A stretch of 64,000 bases of DNA from Doryteuthis pealeii (lineage: Eukaryota; Mollusca; Cephalopoda; Myopsida; Loliginidae). The translations under genes were made by a program, and so were the position numbers. Shown here in pieces: positions 58,083-64,000 of the stretch (position 1 is its first letter; each line of letters opens with the position of its first letter). Where the stretch lies: the NCBI GenBank assembly GCA_023376005.1, contig CM042160.1:88026955-88090954 (forward strand). The letters run 5' to 3'. Under the pieces are notes generated by a model. It was not told the origin of the DNA. It worked only from the letters and a program-made list of their open reading frames with translations, and did no database searches.

Positions 58083-58486
58083 GGAGAATATGTGCTTAAT
58101 GGAAGTCATACATAATTTGAAAATTAATTAGTTGATAATTAATGAATTAGGCGAATATATCTGTTCAAATGTAAGGCGTAAACAAATCGAAAAAAGTAAA
58201 TCTCTGTATGTACATTTCGGCCTATTATGCCTCATCAGCAGAGTTATAGACTGGAAGTCGCTTTGTGTGTGATCTATAACTCTGCTGATGAGGCATAATA
58301 GGCCAAAATGTACATACATAGATCGATTTTTCTCTCGATTTGTTTATGCCTTACATTTGAACAGATATATTCGCATAATTCATTAATTATCAACTAATTA
58401 ATTTTCAAATTAGGTATGACTTCAATTAAGCACATATTCCTTCAAAAATTCTCGGCTCTCGCCATCTCAAACAAACTGTTTACGTA

Positions 58487-58534
<48 letters not shown>

Positions 58535-59149
58535 AAACAAATTTTTTTTGTGATGAAACAAAGAAAATACAGTGCTCAATCACAAATTGTAAGAGCTAAT
58601 ATTTATTTATTTTACAAAGTTTTCACAGATCAATGTTCATTATAAACAGCGACCCAGGTTTCATGCCAAGGGGCAATCATCAGGTTGTTGAGCAAGATCC
58701 CATGGTGTTTGTTGAAGATCTTTACTCAATGTCACATTTTGGACCGCAAATAACGTCGGTTAGTTCCGCGGACGCTATTATAGTTCGGATTTACTAAAAA
58801 TAAATTTTTTCAAAATTTGCATTTTTTTTGTAGTAATGCCAACGAAGTTACCTCCCTTTATTCGTTAAAAATAGAACATTTTTTTACTTTGAAAGAAATT
58901 TACATATATATATATATATGTGTTTGTGTGTGTCACAGTACTTACCTCTTTCGGGACGGAGATTTTGCACTTTCGGATGAGTATCTCTGGAAAGAATGTA
59001 TAACAGAGGGAAGTTGTCAACTGGATGCCAGCCAGGATGCTAATGCAAAACACGAGGATATCACCAATCATTTTTTCTTTTCTGCGAACTGATTTACTTA
59101 TAACTCTTGTACGCATGCGCATCGGGTAGATGTCCCTTACATAGCCCAT
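47988..59149 (-). CDS. CHSY1: Chondroitin sulfate synthase (CHSY1/3 type), four exons
   Basis: Spliced coding sequence 59149-58946, 54829-54328, 52662-52508 and 49481-47988: 785 codons with the stop, 784 residues, close to the roughly 800 of animal CHSY1. Intron phases match (0, 1, 0) and all introns are GT-AG. It is a type II Golgi membrane protein: hydrophobic anchor at residues 28-54; N-terminal Fringe-like (beta-1,3-glucuronyltransferase) domain with DDD at 186-188; C-terminal beta-1,4-GalNAc transferase domain from about 520, with DID at 620-622 and GWGKED at 706-711. Both metal-binding motifs are present, so it is expected to be catalytic, adding GlcA and GalNAc alternately to chondroitin, unlike the weak polymerising partner CHPF. 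The reading frame is clean. Introns of 4,116, 1,665 and 3,026 bp are filled with repeats and hammerhead motifs. Confidence 0.93.
49500..49612. repeat. Family A arm fragment in intron 3
   Basis: 'gatgaggcttgataatttgt' and 'aagatgaggacaatagtccg' are the two outer pieces of the family A arm, with the hammerhead-like centre deleted. It lies 20 nt upstream of the exon 4 acceptor. Confidence 0.6.
49625..49885 (+). repeat. tRNA-derived SINE in intron 3
   Basis: The tRNA-like head has a good A box (TAGCTCAGTCGGTAGA at 49639-49654) and B box (GTTCGATACC, 49685-49694), the internal RNA polymerase III promoter. The body runs to 'ccgactttaggccaccccga'. A 3' part is at 43985-44110 and heads at 9240-9312 and 8440-8515. 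It lies antisense to the host gene. Confidence 0.75.
49935..50050 (+). repeat. tRNA-derived SINE (family S2)
   Basis: Head with 'cgtggtgtaatggttggcaa' (A-box-like) and 'gtttgattcaaa' (B-box-like), then 'catacttctggccttgtgtc'. A second fragment is at 17085-17165. Confidence 0.6.
50221..50941 (+). mobile_element. Retrozyme-like tandem: 344-33-344 bp with hammerhead
   Basis: 50221-50564 and 50598-50941 are identical over 344 bp as read; a 33-bp linker (50565-50597) completes a 377-bp period. The intact hammerhead (50572-50612) spans the linker and the start of the second copy. The 3' part of each unit (about 50485-50564) resembles a tRNA, with 'ggtgtggaggtaagac' and 'ggtttcgaatcac'. The insert is bounded by (CA)n and (TA)n. 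A one-linker-short dimer with a hammerhead at the junction fits a retrozyme or Penelope-like terminal repeat. It is antisense within intron 3. A related head-to-head copy is at 58080-58500. Confidence 0.7.
50572..50612 (+). ncRNA. Hammerhead ribozyme, type I, intact
   Basis: Stem I: CTCTG 50572-50576 with CAGAG 50608-50612. Core CTGATGA is at 50577-50583. Stem II: GGC 50584-50586 with GCC 50593-50595. GAAA is at 50596-50599. Stem III: A50599-U50606 and U50600-A50605 around GTAC. Cleavage after A50607. All core bases match. The homologue at 58202-58243 keeps the same fold with sequence changes in loop II. Confidence 0.8.
50941..51018. repeat. (TA)n and (GT)n microsatellite
   Basis: Two TA tracts split by 'attttctcg', then (GT)n. 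It directly follows the retrozyme-like dimer. Confidence 0.9.
51019..51340. other. Intron 3 sequence, nothing recognised
   Basis: AT-rich; short opposite-strand ORFs without domains. Confidence 0.4.
51341..51727 (+). mobile_element. Family B element, foldback at its 5' end
   Basis: A TA tract (51341-51368), then an inverted pair (51369-51415 and about 51440-51492; 'ggatatctactgagtcagac' and its complement), then the B body to 'atatttttacaatcaaac' at about 51723. The plus strand carries an intact hammerhead. Other B copies are at 3516-3812 (+), 57420-57632 (-) and 57635-57715 (+). Confidence 0.65.
51423..51477 (+). ncRNA. Hammerhead ribozyme, type I, intact (family B)
   Basis: Stem I has two helices: GTCAGA 51423-51428 with TCTGAC 51472-51477, and GCC 51434-51436 with GGT 51466-51468, separated by an internal loop as in natural type I forms. 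Core CTGAAGA is at 51437-51443. Stem II: GC/GC closing TTTAT. GAAA is at 51453-51456. Stem III: AC 51456-51457 with GT 51463-51464. Cleavage after A51465. Confidence 0.75.
51770..52409 (-). mobile_element. Helitron-like non-autonomous element, copy 3
   Basis: On the minus strand it starts TC at 52409 and ends with the GCACCC/GGGTGC hairpin (about 51784-51798) before CTAC at 51770. A TA tract borders its 5' end (52411-52438). It sits in intron 3 in the same orientation as the gene. Confidence 0.6.
52508..52662 (-). CDS. CHSY1: Chondroitin synthase exon 3
   Basis: Acceptor GATTTGCAG before GTGGACCGG; donor AAAG/GTAAAT (intron starts 52507). It completes the split glycine codon and reads [15 protein letters not shown] to [11 protein letters not shown] and CKSNRK, the end of the Fringe-like domain. 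Confidence 0.93.
52675..52735. repeat. (CAT)n/(CAA)n microsatellite in intron 2
   Basis: (ATC)n then (AAC)n and (AAAC)n. Confidence 0.9.
52810..53272 (-). mobile_element. LTR-like repeat, copy 2 (intron 2)
   Basis: Full-length partner of 31490-31921. The minus-strand start is TGTTACATAATTATTAG. In sense orientation relative to the host gene. Confidence 0.55.
53309..53662 (+). repeat. Family Y TIR element, 5'-truncated copy
   Basis: Matches 63548-63885 over about 350 bp ('tcagaaatcattaataactt', 'aagtagggaagctctagaac', 'gtccacacatgaa', ending 'gatttgacatggaatt'). Confidence 0.75.
53663..54327. other. Intron 2 sequence, nothing recognised
   Basis: AT-rich with no repeat I can name; 'tttttatattaaaatagttt' recurs within 53890-54020. 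Confidence 0.4.
54328..54829 (-). CDS. CHSY1: Chondroitin synthase exon 2 (Fringe-like domain)
   Basis: Acceptor CTTAATAG before GTGCCACCG; donor ATAG/GTAAGG (intron starts 54327), phase 1. Encodes residues 69-235: [22 protein letters not shown], a possible N-glycosylation site NST at 136-138, [12 protein letters not shown] with the DDD motif at 186-188, and [13 protein letters not shown] at the end. Confidence 0.95.
54915..55318 (+). pseudogene. LINE (CR1/Jockey-like) RT C-terminus in intron 1
   Basis: In broken frames it reads [17 protein letters not shown], then [16 protein letters not shown] and [12 protein letters not shown], then [20 protein letters not shown] to [11 protein letters not shown]. 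This is the familiar end of CR1/Jockey-type reverse transcriptases. At least two frameshifts and no catalytic core. Antisense to the host gene. Confidence 0.85.
55400..55680 (-). pseudogene. Second LINE 3' end with stop and frameshift
   Basis: On the minus strand: [36 protein letters not shown], then after frame changes [16 protein letters not shown] and [10 protein letters not shown], a C-terminal motif set of a common animal non-LTR retrotransposon. An (ATA)n tract lies at 55684-55726 next to it. Confidence 0.8.
55684..55726. repeat. (AAT)n microsatellite
   Basis: About 14 trinucleotide repeats at the edge of the LINE relic. Confidence 0.95.
55960..56140 (+). pseudogene. Third LINE tail fragment
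   Basis: Frame pieces [19 protein letters not shown] and [13 protein letters not shown] resemble the GRPRLRFKD region seen at 39945-39980. Short and decayed. Confidence 0.6.
56340..56500 (+). repeat. Half of foldback F-H
   Basis: 'cctggccgaaacacgt' and 'actgtcggattcatttccat' match the right arm and end of 43735-43870. CA/TA tracts follow. Confidence 0.6.
56489..56588. repeat. (CA)n-(TA)n-(GT)n compound microsatellite
   Basis: A compound tract that is itself a rough palindrome, between two oppositely oriented element ends bearing the shared GTCGGATTCA-type motif. Confidence 0.95.
56673..56722 (-). ncRNA. Hammerhead candidate (family E), sense in intron 1
   Basis: On the minus strand CTGATGA (56718-56712), a 5-bp stem II (GGTCT with AGACC), GAAA, A-C with G-U closing a loop, then GUA (56679-56677). 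Stem I keeps only CC with GG. Homologous to 46573-46620. Weak stem I lowers confidence in activity. Confidence 0.5.
56801..56928. repeat. (TA)n-(CA)n-(TA)n microsatellite
   Basis: Three tracts in a row; the hammerhead at 56946 starts just beyond. Confidence 0.95.
56946..56990 (-). ncRNA. Hammerhead ribozyme, type I, sense in intron 1
   Basis: Stem I is TCTCGT (56990-56985) with ACGAGA (56951-56946), 6 perfect pairs. CTGATGA is at 56984-56978. Stem II: TGC with GCA. Then GAAA. Stem III: A-U, U-G, U-A with loop AAU. GUA at 56954-56952 gives cleavage after 56952. All core bases match. It belongs to a family not otherwise seen in the window. Confidence 0.7.
57130..57370. repeat. Foldback-type element F-F, decayed hammerhead
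   Basis: Ends are inverted ('agagggaaaatgtgg'-type at 57180 and 57345). The left end has the shared motif inverted ('aaatccgacag' at about 57153). The minus strand has a 5-bp stem II and GAAA, but CTGANGA has become CTAAAGA, so the ribozyme is likely dead. (TA)n and (CA)n border it. Confidence 0.55.
57586..57632 (-). ncRNA. Hammerhead candidate (family B), sense in intron 1
   Basis: CTGAAGA, stem II GC/GC closing ACTAA, GAAA, AC/GT stem III and GUA are all kept on the minus strand. Stem I is poor because the 5' strand is replaced by the foldback junction. Confidence 0.45.
57635..57689 (+). ncRNA. Hammerhead candidate (family B), plus arm
   Basis: Stem I is excellent (GTCGGA with TCTGAC, GCC with GGT) and CTGAAGA, GAAA, stem III and GUA are kept, but stem II is broken (CC opposite AC). 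Confidence 0.45.
57720..58050. mobile_element. Foldback element F-G with hammerheads
   Basis: Arms 57725-57812 and about 57912-58012 are inverted ('gtctgagttttgttctttca' and its complement). The right end has 'ctgtcggattcattcc' at 58015, then TA (58044-58080). The plus arm carries a good hammerhead, the minus arm (about 57755-57822) a weaker one. Confidence 0.7.
57915..57982 (+). ncRNA. Hammerhead ribozyme, type I (family G)
   Basis: Stem I outer: ACTCA 57915-57919 with TGAGT 57978-57982; inner AGG with TTT (two G-U). Core CTGAGGA 57927-57933 (variable base G). Stem II: GC-GGAA with TTCC-(A bulge)-GC. GAAA 57955-57958. Stem III 4 bp: ATGT 57958-57961 with ACAT 57967-57970. Cleavage after U57971. 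Confidence 0.65.
58202..58243 (-). ncRNA. Hammerhead ribozyme, type I, sense in intron 1
   Basis: On the minus strand: CTCTG (58243-58239) with CAGAG (58206-58202), CTGATGA (58238-58232), stem II GGC with GCC, GAAA, AT with AT around GTAC, AUA then cleavage. Same fold as 50572-50612, with changes confined to loop II. Confidence 0.78.
58272..58325 (+). ncRNA. Decayed hammerhead copy
   Basis: CTGATGA and stem II are kept, but the following G of GAAA is changed, which should stop cleavage. The closing stem (GATCTAT with ATAGATC) is still pairable. Confidence 0.45.
58493..58527. repeat. (TA)n microsatellite
   Basis: Marks the right end of the head-to-head unit. Confidence 0.95.
58645..58689 (-). 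ncRNA. Hammerhead candidate, sense in intron 1
   Basis: AACAAC (58689-58684) against GCTGTT (58650-58645) with one mismatch; CTGATGA 58683-58677; stem II TGCC with GGCA (4 bp); GAAA 58662-58659; AC/GT closing a loop; GUC (58653-58651), the commonest natural cleavage triplet. No second arm was found. Confidence 0.55.
58946..59149 (-). CDS. CHSY1: Chondroitin synthase exon 1 (signal anchor)
   Basis: ATG at 59149 in a good context (AACAAAATGG). Encodes 68 residues: a basic N-terminus ([16 protein letters not shown]), a hydrophobic anchor at 28-54 and a short stem. The donor is GAG/GTAAGT (intron starts 58945), phase 0. The ORF runs past the donor into CA/TA repeat, which is not coding. The assignment rests on position, topology and the matching phase. 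Confidence 0.8.
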
Positions 59150-59405
59150 TTTGTTAGGCTCGCGGGAGTAACCCGAAAGGAAACTCCCCGTTTCCCTGTC
59201 CGAAGTCCTGAAAACAGAAACAAAGATTCAGAAATAAGTATTGAGCAATAACCAAAGTGATAACCAAAAATTCAACAAATTTACATTCATGACTCTAAAA
59301 ACTCTGCCAAGACCATCTGATGCTGTAAACAGGGATGTTTGTATTTGAAAAGGATTTTTAATTTCAATGTTTCGACAGTATCACTAATTGCGTATTGACC
59401 GGGAG

Positions 59406-59442
<37 letters not shown>
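59406..59442. repeat. (TA)n microsatellite
   Basis: About 18 repeats beside the foldback below. Confidence 0.95.
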
Positions 59443-59444
<2 letters not shown>

Positions 59445-59554
59445 CCAAAAGTCCAGAGAAGAAATCTTCCCTATGACACAAGAGTTTTATTTAAAAGAGC
59501 CTGTCACAGTTTGAGAGCTCAATGTGTGCTCTTAATGTTAGAGTCACAGAGCAA

Positions 59555-59735
59555 ATATATAAGTAAAGAAATAACAAAAGACTTAGAGATTTAGCTTATA
59601 GTCTATTTCAGGGGGCTTAGACAAAGTGTCTAAATCTCCCGACGCATCTGATGAATCAGGAGAGTTAGACACTTTGTCTAAGCTCTCTGAAATAGACTAT
59701 AAAGCTAAATCTCTAAGTCTTTTGTTATTTCTTTA

Positions 59736-59745
<10 letters not shown>
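59555..59745. repeat. Foldback element, near-perfect arms
   Basis: 59557-59640 and 59660-59745 are inverted ('agaaataacaaaagacttag' and its complement). CTGATGA occurs in the loop (59648), but no GAAA follows in the right place. TA tracts on both sides (59406-59442, 59738-59775). Confidence 0.8.
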
Positions 59746-59777
<32 letters not shown>

Positions 59778-59829
59778 AGTGATAGAAGAGATATACCTCG
59801 TGCAACACGGTGTGACAGGGAACACAAGG

Positions 59830-60110
59830 TGAGTGGCGGGCATGAAAACTTGCCGTATTCTCGAAGGAAGCGGGCTAGGCTTTGCCTGGCATGTAGTACT
59901 GACCTAGAGTCGAACCCACGTCCTTCAGTATGCGAAAGGGCGACACATTGGCACGGGCACCCGAGTCGGTATGCCACAGTACCGTATGTGAGCTCCAGGT
60001 GCCCAGGTGATAGCTGCGAGCATTTCGGCGGCTGGGATTGGGTTGAGAATCCCGTGTGTGGGACACAGACGCCCGGATGATAGGGGAAAACGGTGTATAA
60101 GTAGAAGGCA
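59830..60110 (-). repeat. tRNA-derived SINE
   Basis: On the minus strand, 59985-59895 is tRNA-like with a B box GGTTCGACTC (59919-59910) and an A-box-like region near 59970. Only one copy in the window, so class is inferred from the promoter-like boxes. Confidence 0.45.
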
Positions 60111-60534
60111 ACATCCAGAAGTGGAGTGACGGCAGTAACGAGTGTTGTGACATTAGCTGCTAAGGATTGTGAAGACGACGACGACGACGACGAAGTCGGT
60201 GTTTTAGCCTGCGAGAAGGCGTTGGACTCGCTTCTTTTTTGCCCCCCCCCTCAACAAAGACCTGTTGAGTTAAATATTCCCCCCCCTCTATTTTTTCCTT
60301 CTAGAGACATATTTGAACTTGGAAAATTAGTTCGGAGCAGAGCAACAGCAAACCAGAGAAGTGAACGTATTAGTACGATTGGAGTTCCAATTTGCTTACT
60401 ACGATGTCGCAGTCCAGTACGTTACTAACTGTACCACGGGGACTCCCCTTCAGCCATTTTAAATGGATACTTAGTTGAAATATCAATGCTTTAAGAACCA
60501 AAGTATTAAATTAGTTTTTAATCTGACCCCTAAA

Positions 60535-60640
60535 TGGGGCCCTGGTCGGTACTACCACTCCTGGTCAAAGTTGATGTAGGAGTAGCCTTTCATTGCCATT
60601 ACCCCCAGGACACGGAGAATTAGCACCTCTTAGAGCCCCA
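60535..60640 (+). repeat. Repeat family X fragment
   Basis: 'ggtactaccactcctggtca' matches 8660-8680. Confidence 0.55.
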
Positions 60641-60689
60641 TCTATAATTGTCAAATACATCTGTTTAAAAATGATTCGTATTCGATAAG

Positions 60690-60995
60690 ACCAGGTACAA
60701 AAAAGCCCTCCCCCAAAAAAAACCTCCCCCAAAGCCCCCCCCCAAACCTCCCCCCAAAAAACCTCCCCCCAAAAGCCTCCCCAAGCCCCCCCAAAAAAAA
60801 ACCCCCCAAAAAAACCTCCCCTCAAAGCCCCCCCCAAAAAAACCTCCCCCAAAGCCCCCCCCCAAAAAAAAACCTCCCCCAAAGCCCCTCCCCCCAAAAA
60901 AAACGCAACATAAGACAAAGCAAAACAAAAATCAACAGAACAACAAAAGACAAACAAAAAAAATAAAAAATAAAAGAGAGACCCCCCCCCAAAAA
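60690..60995. repeat. C/A-rich satellite (G-rich on the minus strand)
   Basis: Imperfect repeats of 'aacctcccccaaagcccccc' for about 200 bp, then A-rich. The minus strand has many GGGGG runs and could form G-quadruplexes. The glycine/phenylalanine-rich ORFs are this repeat. Confidence 0.85.
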
Positions 60996-61439
60996 AAACC
61001 CAAAACAAAATCAAACAAAACGCTCTTAATAAACAACTACACACAAATTATAAAAATAAAAGTACAACGAATTACCTAACCTCTAGGCACAAAATAACCC
61101 GAGACGGATCAATGTGCAGTTAAATTTTTTTTTTTAACTAAACGTTCAAAAATCAGTGCAAGTTAGAAATCTACTTTTTAGTGTCAGTACTTATCATACC
61201 AATACCCAATTTTCCTCAGGTGAATCTCTGATATTAAAAAAAAAGTTGAAAATCGACCTACCCTAACGTGTGGACATATTCGTGTGTTGGTCTTATATTG
61301 TCTGATGAACAGATTATTTAACTAAGTCAACCAACAACTTTAAAAGATTAAATCAACTCAGAAGTCTTATTAGATTTGATTTATATTCATAATTCATTGG
61401 GGTTATTAGATAGAAAAGTGACGAATAAATCTTCACACG
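60996..61439. other. AT-rich intergenic DNA, no gene
   Basis: Nothing recognised. Confidence 0.4.
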
Positions 61440-61449
61440 GGAGAGAGAG

Positions 61450-61499
<50 letters not shown>

Positions 61500-61500
61500 A

Positions 61501-61579
<79 letters not shown>

Positions 61580-61731
61580 CACACACACACACACACACAG
61601 AGACACAGTGTCACTACGACCGCCGTCACCATCGTCGTGATGTTACGGTCTAAAGACTTTCACGATTTACGTATCATGATTTTGGAGAGAGAGAGAGACA
61701 GAGAGAGACAGAGAGACAGAGAGAGAGACAC

Positions 61732-61775
<44 letters not shown>

Positions 61776-61795
61776 ACACACACACACACACGTTT
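61440..61795. repeat. (GA)n/(CA)n microsatellite cluster
   Basis: Two clusters (61440-61605 and 61684-61792) each with GA then CA. The acidic/arginine-rich ORF over it (61376-61873) is simple sequence. Confidence 0.95.
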
Positions 61796-62491
61796 GTTAA
61801 AAACGCCAACCCACGGGTACGCACACGCTCGCACTTTAAAGAAATTCTATGGCAAAAAAAAAAGCCGAAATAAATTTAAATTTATATCTGAACTAAGGTA
61901 CTCATATATCAATTTATTTATATAAAAATATAGAGTTCCCGATACATTCTTTGTCGCACACGCGTGGGTAGAGGCAGAGACGGTAAAAAAACACGTCTGA
62001 CCCCAACGGGATCGCCAGGACTCAACTACGCTAACTTATCATTCTACTTTCCCCCCAAAGTCCCCTGGTCACGTGACTTACTTAGTCAATGAGAGACCCG
62101 TTCCAGATGAACCTGCTGTGGGATACTTTGTCAATGAAACTTTAAAAAAAAATGAACTTTAAAGTGATTTTCCACTATTTATCATTATTTTAAAACTACC
62201 CTACACTACCTGTTAAAAATGATAGGCTCTGTCTATTCATTATGCAACAACTTGACCCTTCCTTGGCTGGACATAGGACATTCTCAATTTGTTGCGCGAC
62301 AGAATTATAACAAATAGTTAAGTGCTGGAAAAATGGAAAATAAAATAGCCCTGATGTTTCAGTTTCGTGAACAGGAAAAAAAAAGTTTGAAAATAGAATT
62401 CGTTTTCACTTTTAAAAGAAAAAAAAACATAAAAGGAAATTCAATTTCGTAAATGTCGACTTACAAAATAAAATAAGTAAAGTAGCCCAAT
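61796..62491. other. Intergenic, no gene
   Basis: Nothing recognised. Confidence 0.4.
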
Positions 62492-62580
62492 TGGTAATCT
62501 GAACATTAGCTACATAAATGAAAGTAACCTCCCCTTGATTTTTTCACTTTGAGGAAGACGTGTGTTTTGTTTTGTAAAAG
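62492..62580 (+). repeat. Single end of foldback F7
   Basis: 'ggtaatctgaacattagcta' onward matches the first 80 bp of 47448-47856. Confidence 0.75.
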
Positions 62581-62830
62581 CACGAATTTTTCGAAAGATT
62601 GGGTATCTTTACTTTTCTAATATATAGGTACTCTCATAGAAATATTAACATCTTTTTTGTAATTGATTTAAATTTGATATATTTTAAAACAGTCTCCGCA
62701 TGTTCACCATTCATGTCAACATATGCTTCGAATCTTCCACAGGTGATTTAAAAAAAAGATGTTACTATATCTTTCTATCAGAGTACCTGTATATTAAAAA
62801 AAGTATAGGTATGCCCAATTTGTCGAAAAA
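62581..62830. repeat. Foldback, ~45-bp arms
   Basis: 'aaaagcacgaatttttcgaa' (62576) with its near-complement at about 62822-62842, and 'aggtactctcatagaaatat' (62626) with its near-complement around 62772-62792. Confidence 0.5.
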
Positions 62831-62959
62831 TCCGTGTTTTTATACAAAAAACAAAATAAAAAAACAAAAGAAATAAAAACAAACTAAAAACACACGGTTT
62901 CCTCAAGCCCCAACCCTTTTTAAAAATCTTTTATGTGCTAAAAGGCGATGGATGAGGGT

Positions 62960-63265
62960 CTTAATATCCTGGGATTGACGTTAAACTCTATCTGATGGTG
63001 AGGCTCCAATTCTGAAGCTTTTGGGAATGTGGAGTAACCCTTCGTTACCATTACTCCCAGGTCCACTCTTACCTGGAGTGGTAGTACATGTTAGGGTCCC
63101 ATCTATGGGTTAAATAGAAAAAAAATGAGTTTTAAAAATCTGTTTAAAAAATTGAGTTTGAGAAAAAATGAATTTGAAAAAGAATGTCGAATACCCATCA
63201 AGAATGAATAAAACAAAACGTCTTCGGTATAAATTACCCAACAAGGGTTGACATGCCGTAAAATC
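62960..63265 (-). repeat. Repeat family X
   Basis: Ends in 'gttgacatgccgtaaaatcc', the family terminus, which matches 20260-20280 and, inverted, 38740-38760. Confidence 0.65.
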
Positions 63266-63423
63266 CCACCAACTAACCAATCAATAACTCTTACTGCCAT
63301 ATAATTCACCAAAAATCCACCAATTAATCACCAAAACAAATGAATGTTATTGAATAGAAATAATTACTTAAAACCAAATAATTATCTACATCATATAGGA
63401 ATACTTGAAACCATATAACTGGG

Positions 63424-63889
63424 TGGGCAATTCCACGTCAAATCATTCAGAAAAAGTAAAATTGTCGCCCACTCACTTCAATTTTTCTGATAAAAAAATT
63501 GTCTTAGATTCAGTGCCACATCGGGATATTGGTCTTGCTATCAAAAAATCAGAAACCATCAATAACTTAAAATCGGTTGACTTTCAAACTTTTTCAGTGG
63601 CATTTTAGGATTCCTTGGGCAAAAATGCTTTTATAAACTAAATTTTAGAAGTAAGGAAGCTCTAGAACTCATTTTACAGACAAAAATAGATTACGAAATG
63701 TCGCCATTTTTCGCGACCCACCTCAAATTTGGAGAGCTAAAAATCGATATAACTACGCCAATCCTTGGAATTGGAAGTTCAAATTTTGGGGATTGTCTAA
63801 CTTTAACACAGTCCACACATGAACAAAATTTCTGAAAAATTTATGGGAGTGGGTGACATGGTCTGCATGATTTGACATGGAATTGCCCA
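63424..63889 (+). mobile_element. Family Y element, 466 bp, with terminal inverted repeats
   Basis: Starts TGGGCAATTCCACGTCAAAT and ends with the complement (one mismatch in the first 20), followed inward by CCCACTC on both sides. The second copy (53309-53662) lacks the left end. The ORF 63405-63608 spans the left TIR and is not a gene. A small non-autonomous DNA transposon is the likely class. Confidence 0.7.
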
Positions 63890-64000
63890 TGTGCAAATTA
63901 TTTATATTAGAAAAGAATACTTGATATATAACTAGGTGCCAAAAACTTCTTAAGAAATAAATACCCCAAAAAATGTTAAAATATGAAAAATGCCCGAAAC
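63890..64000. other. Window edge, AT-rich
   Basis: Nothing recognised. Confidence 0.4.

Larger units (their letters stand above)
58080..58500. mobile_element. Head-to-head copies of the 377-bp retrozyme-like unit
   Basis: The left half (58080-58245, minus) and right half (58262-58490, plus) are inverted, each similar to the 50221-50380 part of the tandem dimer ('agcacatattc', 'aatgtacatac', 'cgatttgtttatgccttac'). The minus half has an intact hammerhead; in the plus half GAAA has become CAAA. Confidence 0.65.

Noticed and set aside
59640..59670. CTGATGA in the loop of the 59555-59745 foldback
   Set aside because: No stem II and no GAAA follow; a chance match.
60565..61044. 159-codon glycine/phenylalanine-rich ORF
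   Set aside because: It is a translation of the C/A-rich satellite, with overlapping open frames of the same kind.
61376..61873. 165-codon RE-rich ORF
   Set aside because: Pure (GA)n/(CA)n microsatellite; open in several frames on both strands.

Overview
The window is animal nuclear DNA. It is AT-rich, has spliced genes with GT-AG introns, and is mostly interspersed repeats. Two protein genes can be supported, both on the minus strand. The repeat types (tRNA-derived SINEs, LINE 3' ends, foldback elements, long TA/CA/CT microsatellites) and the helicase-RBR gene fit a lophotrochozoan, most likely a mollusc. Species cannot be told from sequence alone. Nothing looks bacterial: no operons, no CRISPR, no rRNA.

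Genes. (1) 10486-15153 (-) is one long coding exon for about 1,555 residues: a DEAH/RHA-type helicase, RRM-like segments and a C-terminal RING-IBR-RING ubiquitin ligase, the architecture of proteins named DEAH11/DEAH12 in plants. A splice acceptor lies just upstream of the chosen start. (2) 59149-47988 (-) is a chondroitin sulfate synthase (CHSY1/3 type). I reconstructed four coding exons (59149-58946, 54829-54328, 52662-52508, 49481-47988). All junctions are GT-AG and phase-consistent, giving 784 residues with both glycosyltransferase domains.

Layout. 1-7100: AT-rich foldbacks, a composite A/B repeat, a T-rich minisatellite. 7152-7280: a decayed copy of the RING1 part of the helicase gene. 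7309-7793: a ribozyme-bearing unit. 8200-9980: SINEs, repeat family X, a 50-bp minisatellite. 10.2-15.2 kb: helicase-RBR gene. 15.2-31 kb: Helitron-like element, SINEs, AT-rich foldback families. 31-47 kb: LTR-like repeats, LINE tails, more foldbacks. 47.4-59.2 kb: foldback and chondroitin synthase gene, whose introns are packed with repeats. 59.4-64 kb: foldback, SINE, low-complexity tracts and a 466-bp TIR element.

The most notable signal is a set of sequences matching the hammerhead ribozyme core (CTGANGA, stem II, GAAA, short stem III, NUH, closing stem I). They lie in at least eight unrelated repeat families. The best are at 7629-7674 (+), 34502-34556 (-) with 34578-34630 (+), 50572-50612 (+), 51423-51477 (+), 56946-56990 (-), 57915-57982 (+) and 58202-58243 (-). 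The 50221-50941 locus is a 377-bp tandem unit with an intact motif between two identical 344-bp copies, the organisation of retrozymes and Penelope-like terminal repeats. Intron 1 of the chondroitin synthase carries up to five such motifs on the transcribed sense strand, two of them strong. No folding, alignment or database search was run; these are readings of the sequence.
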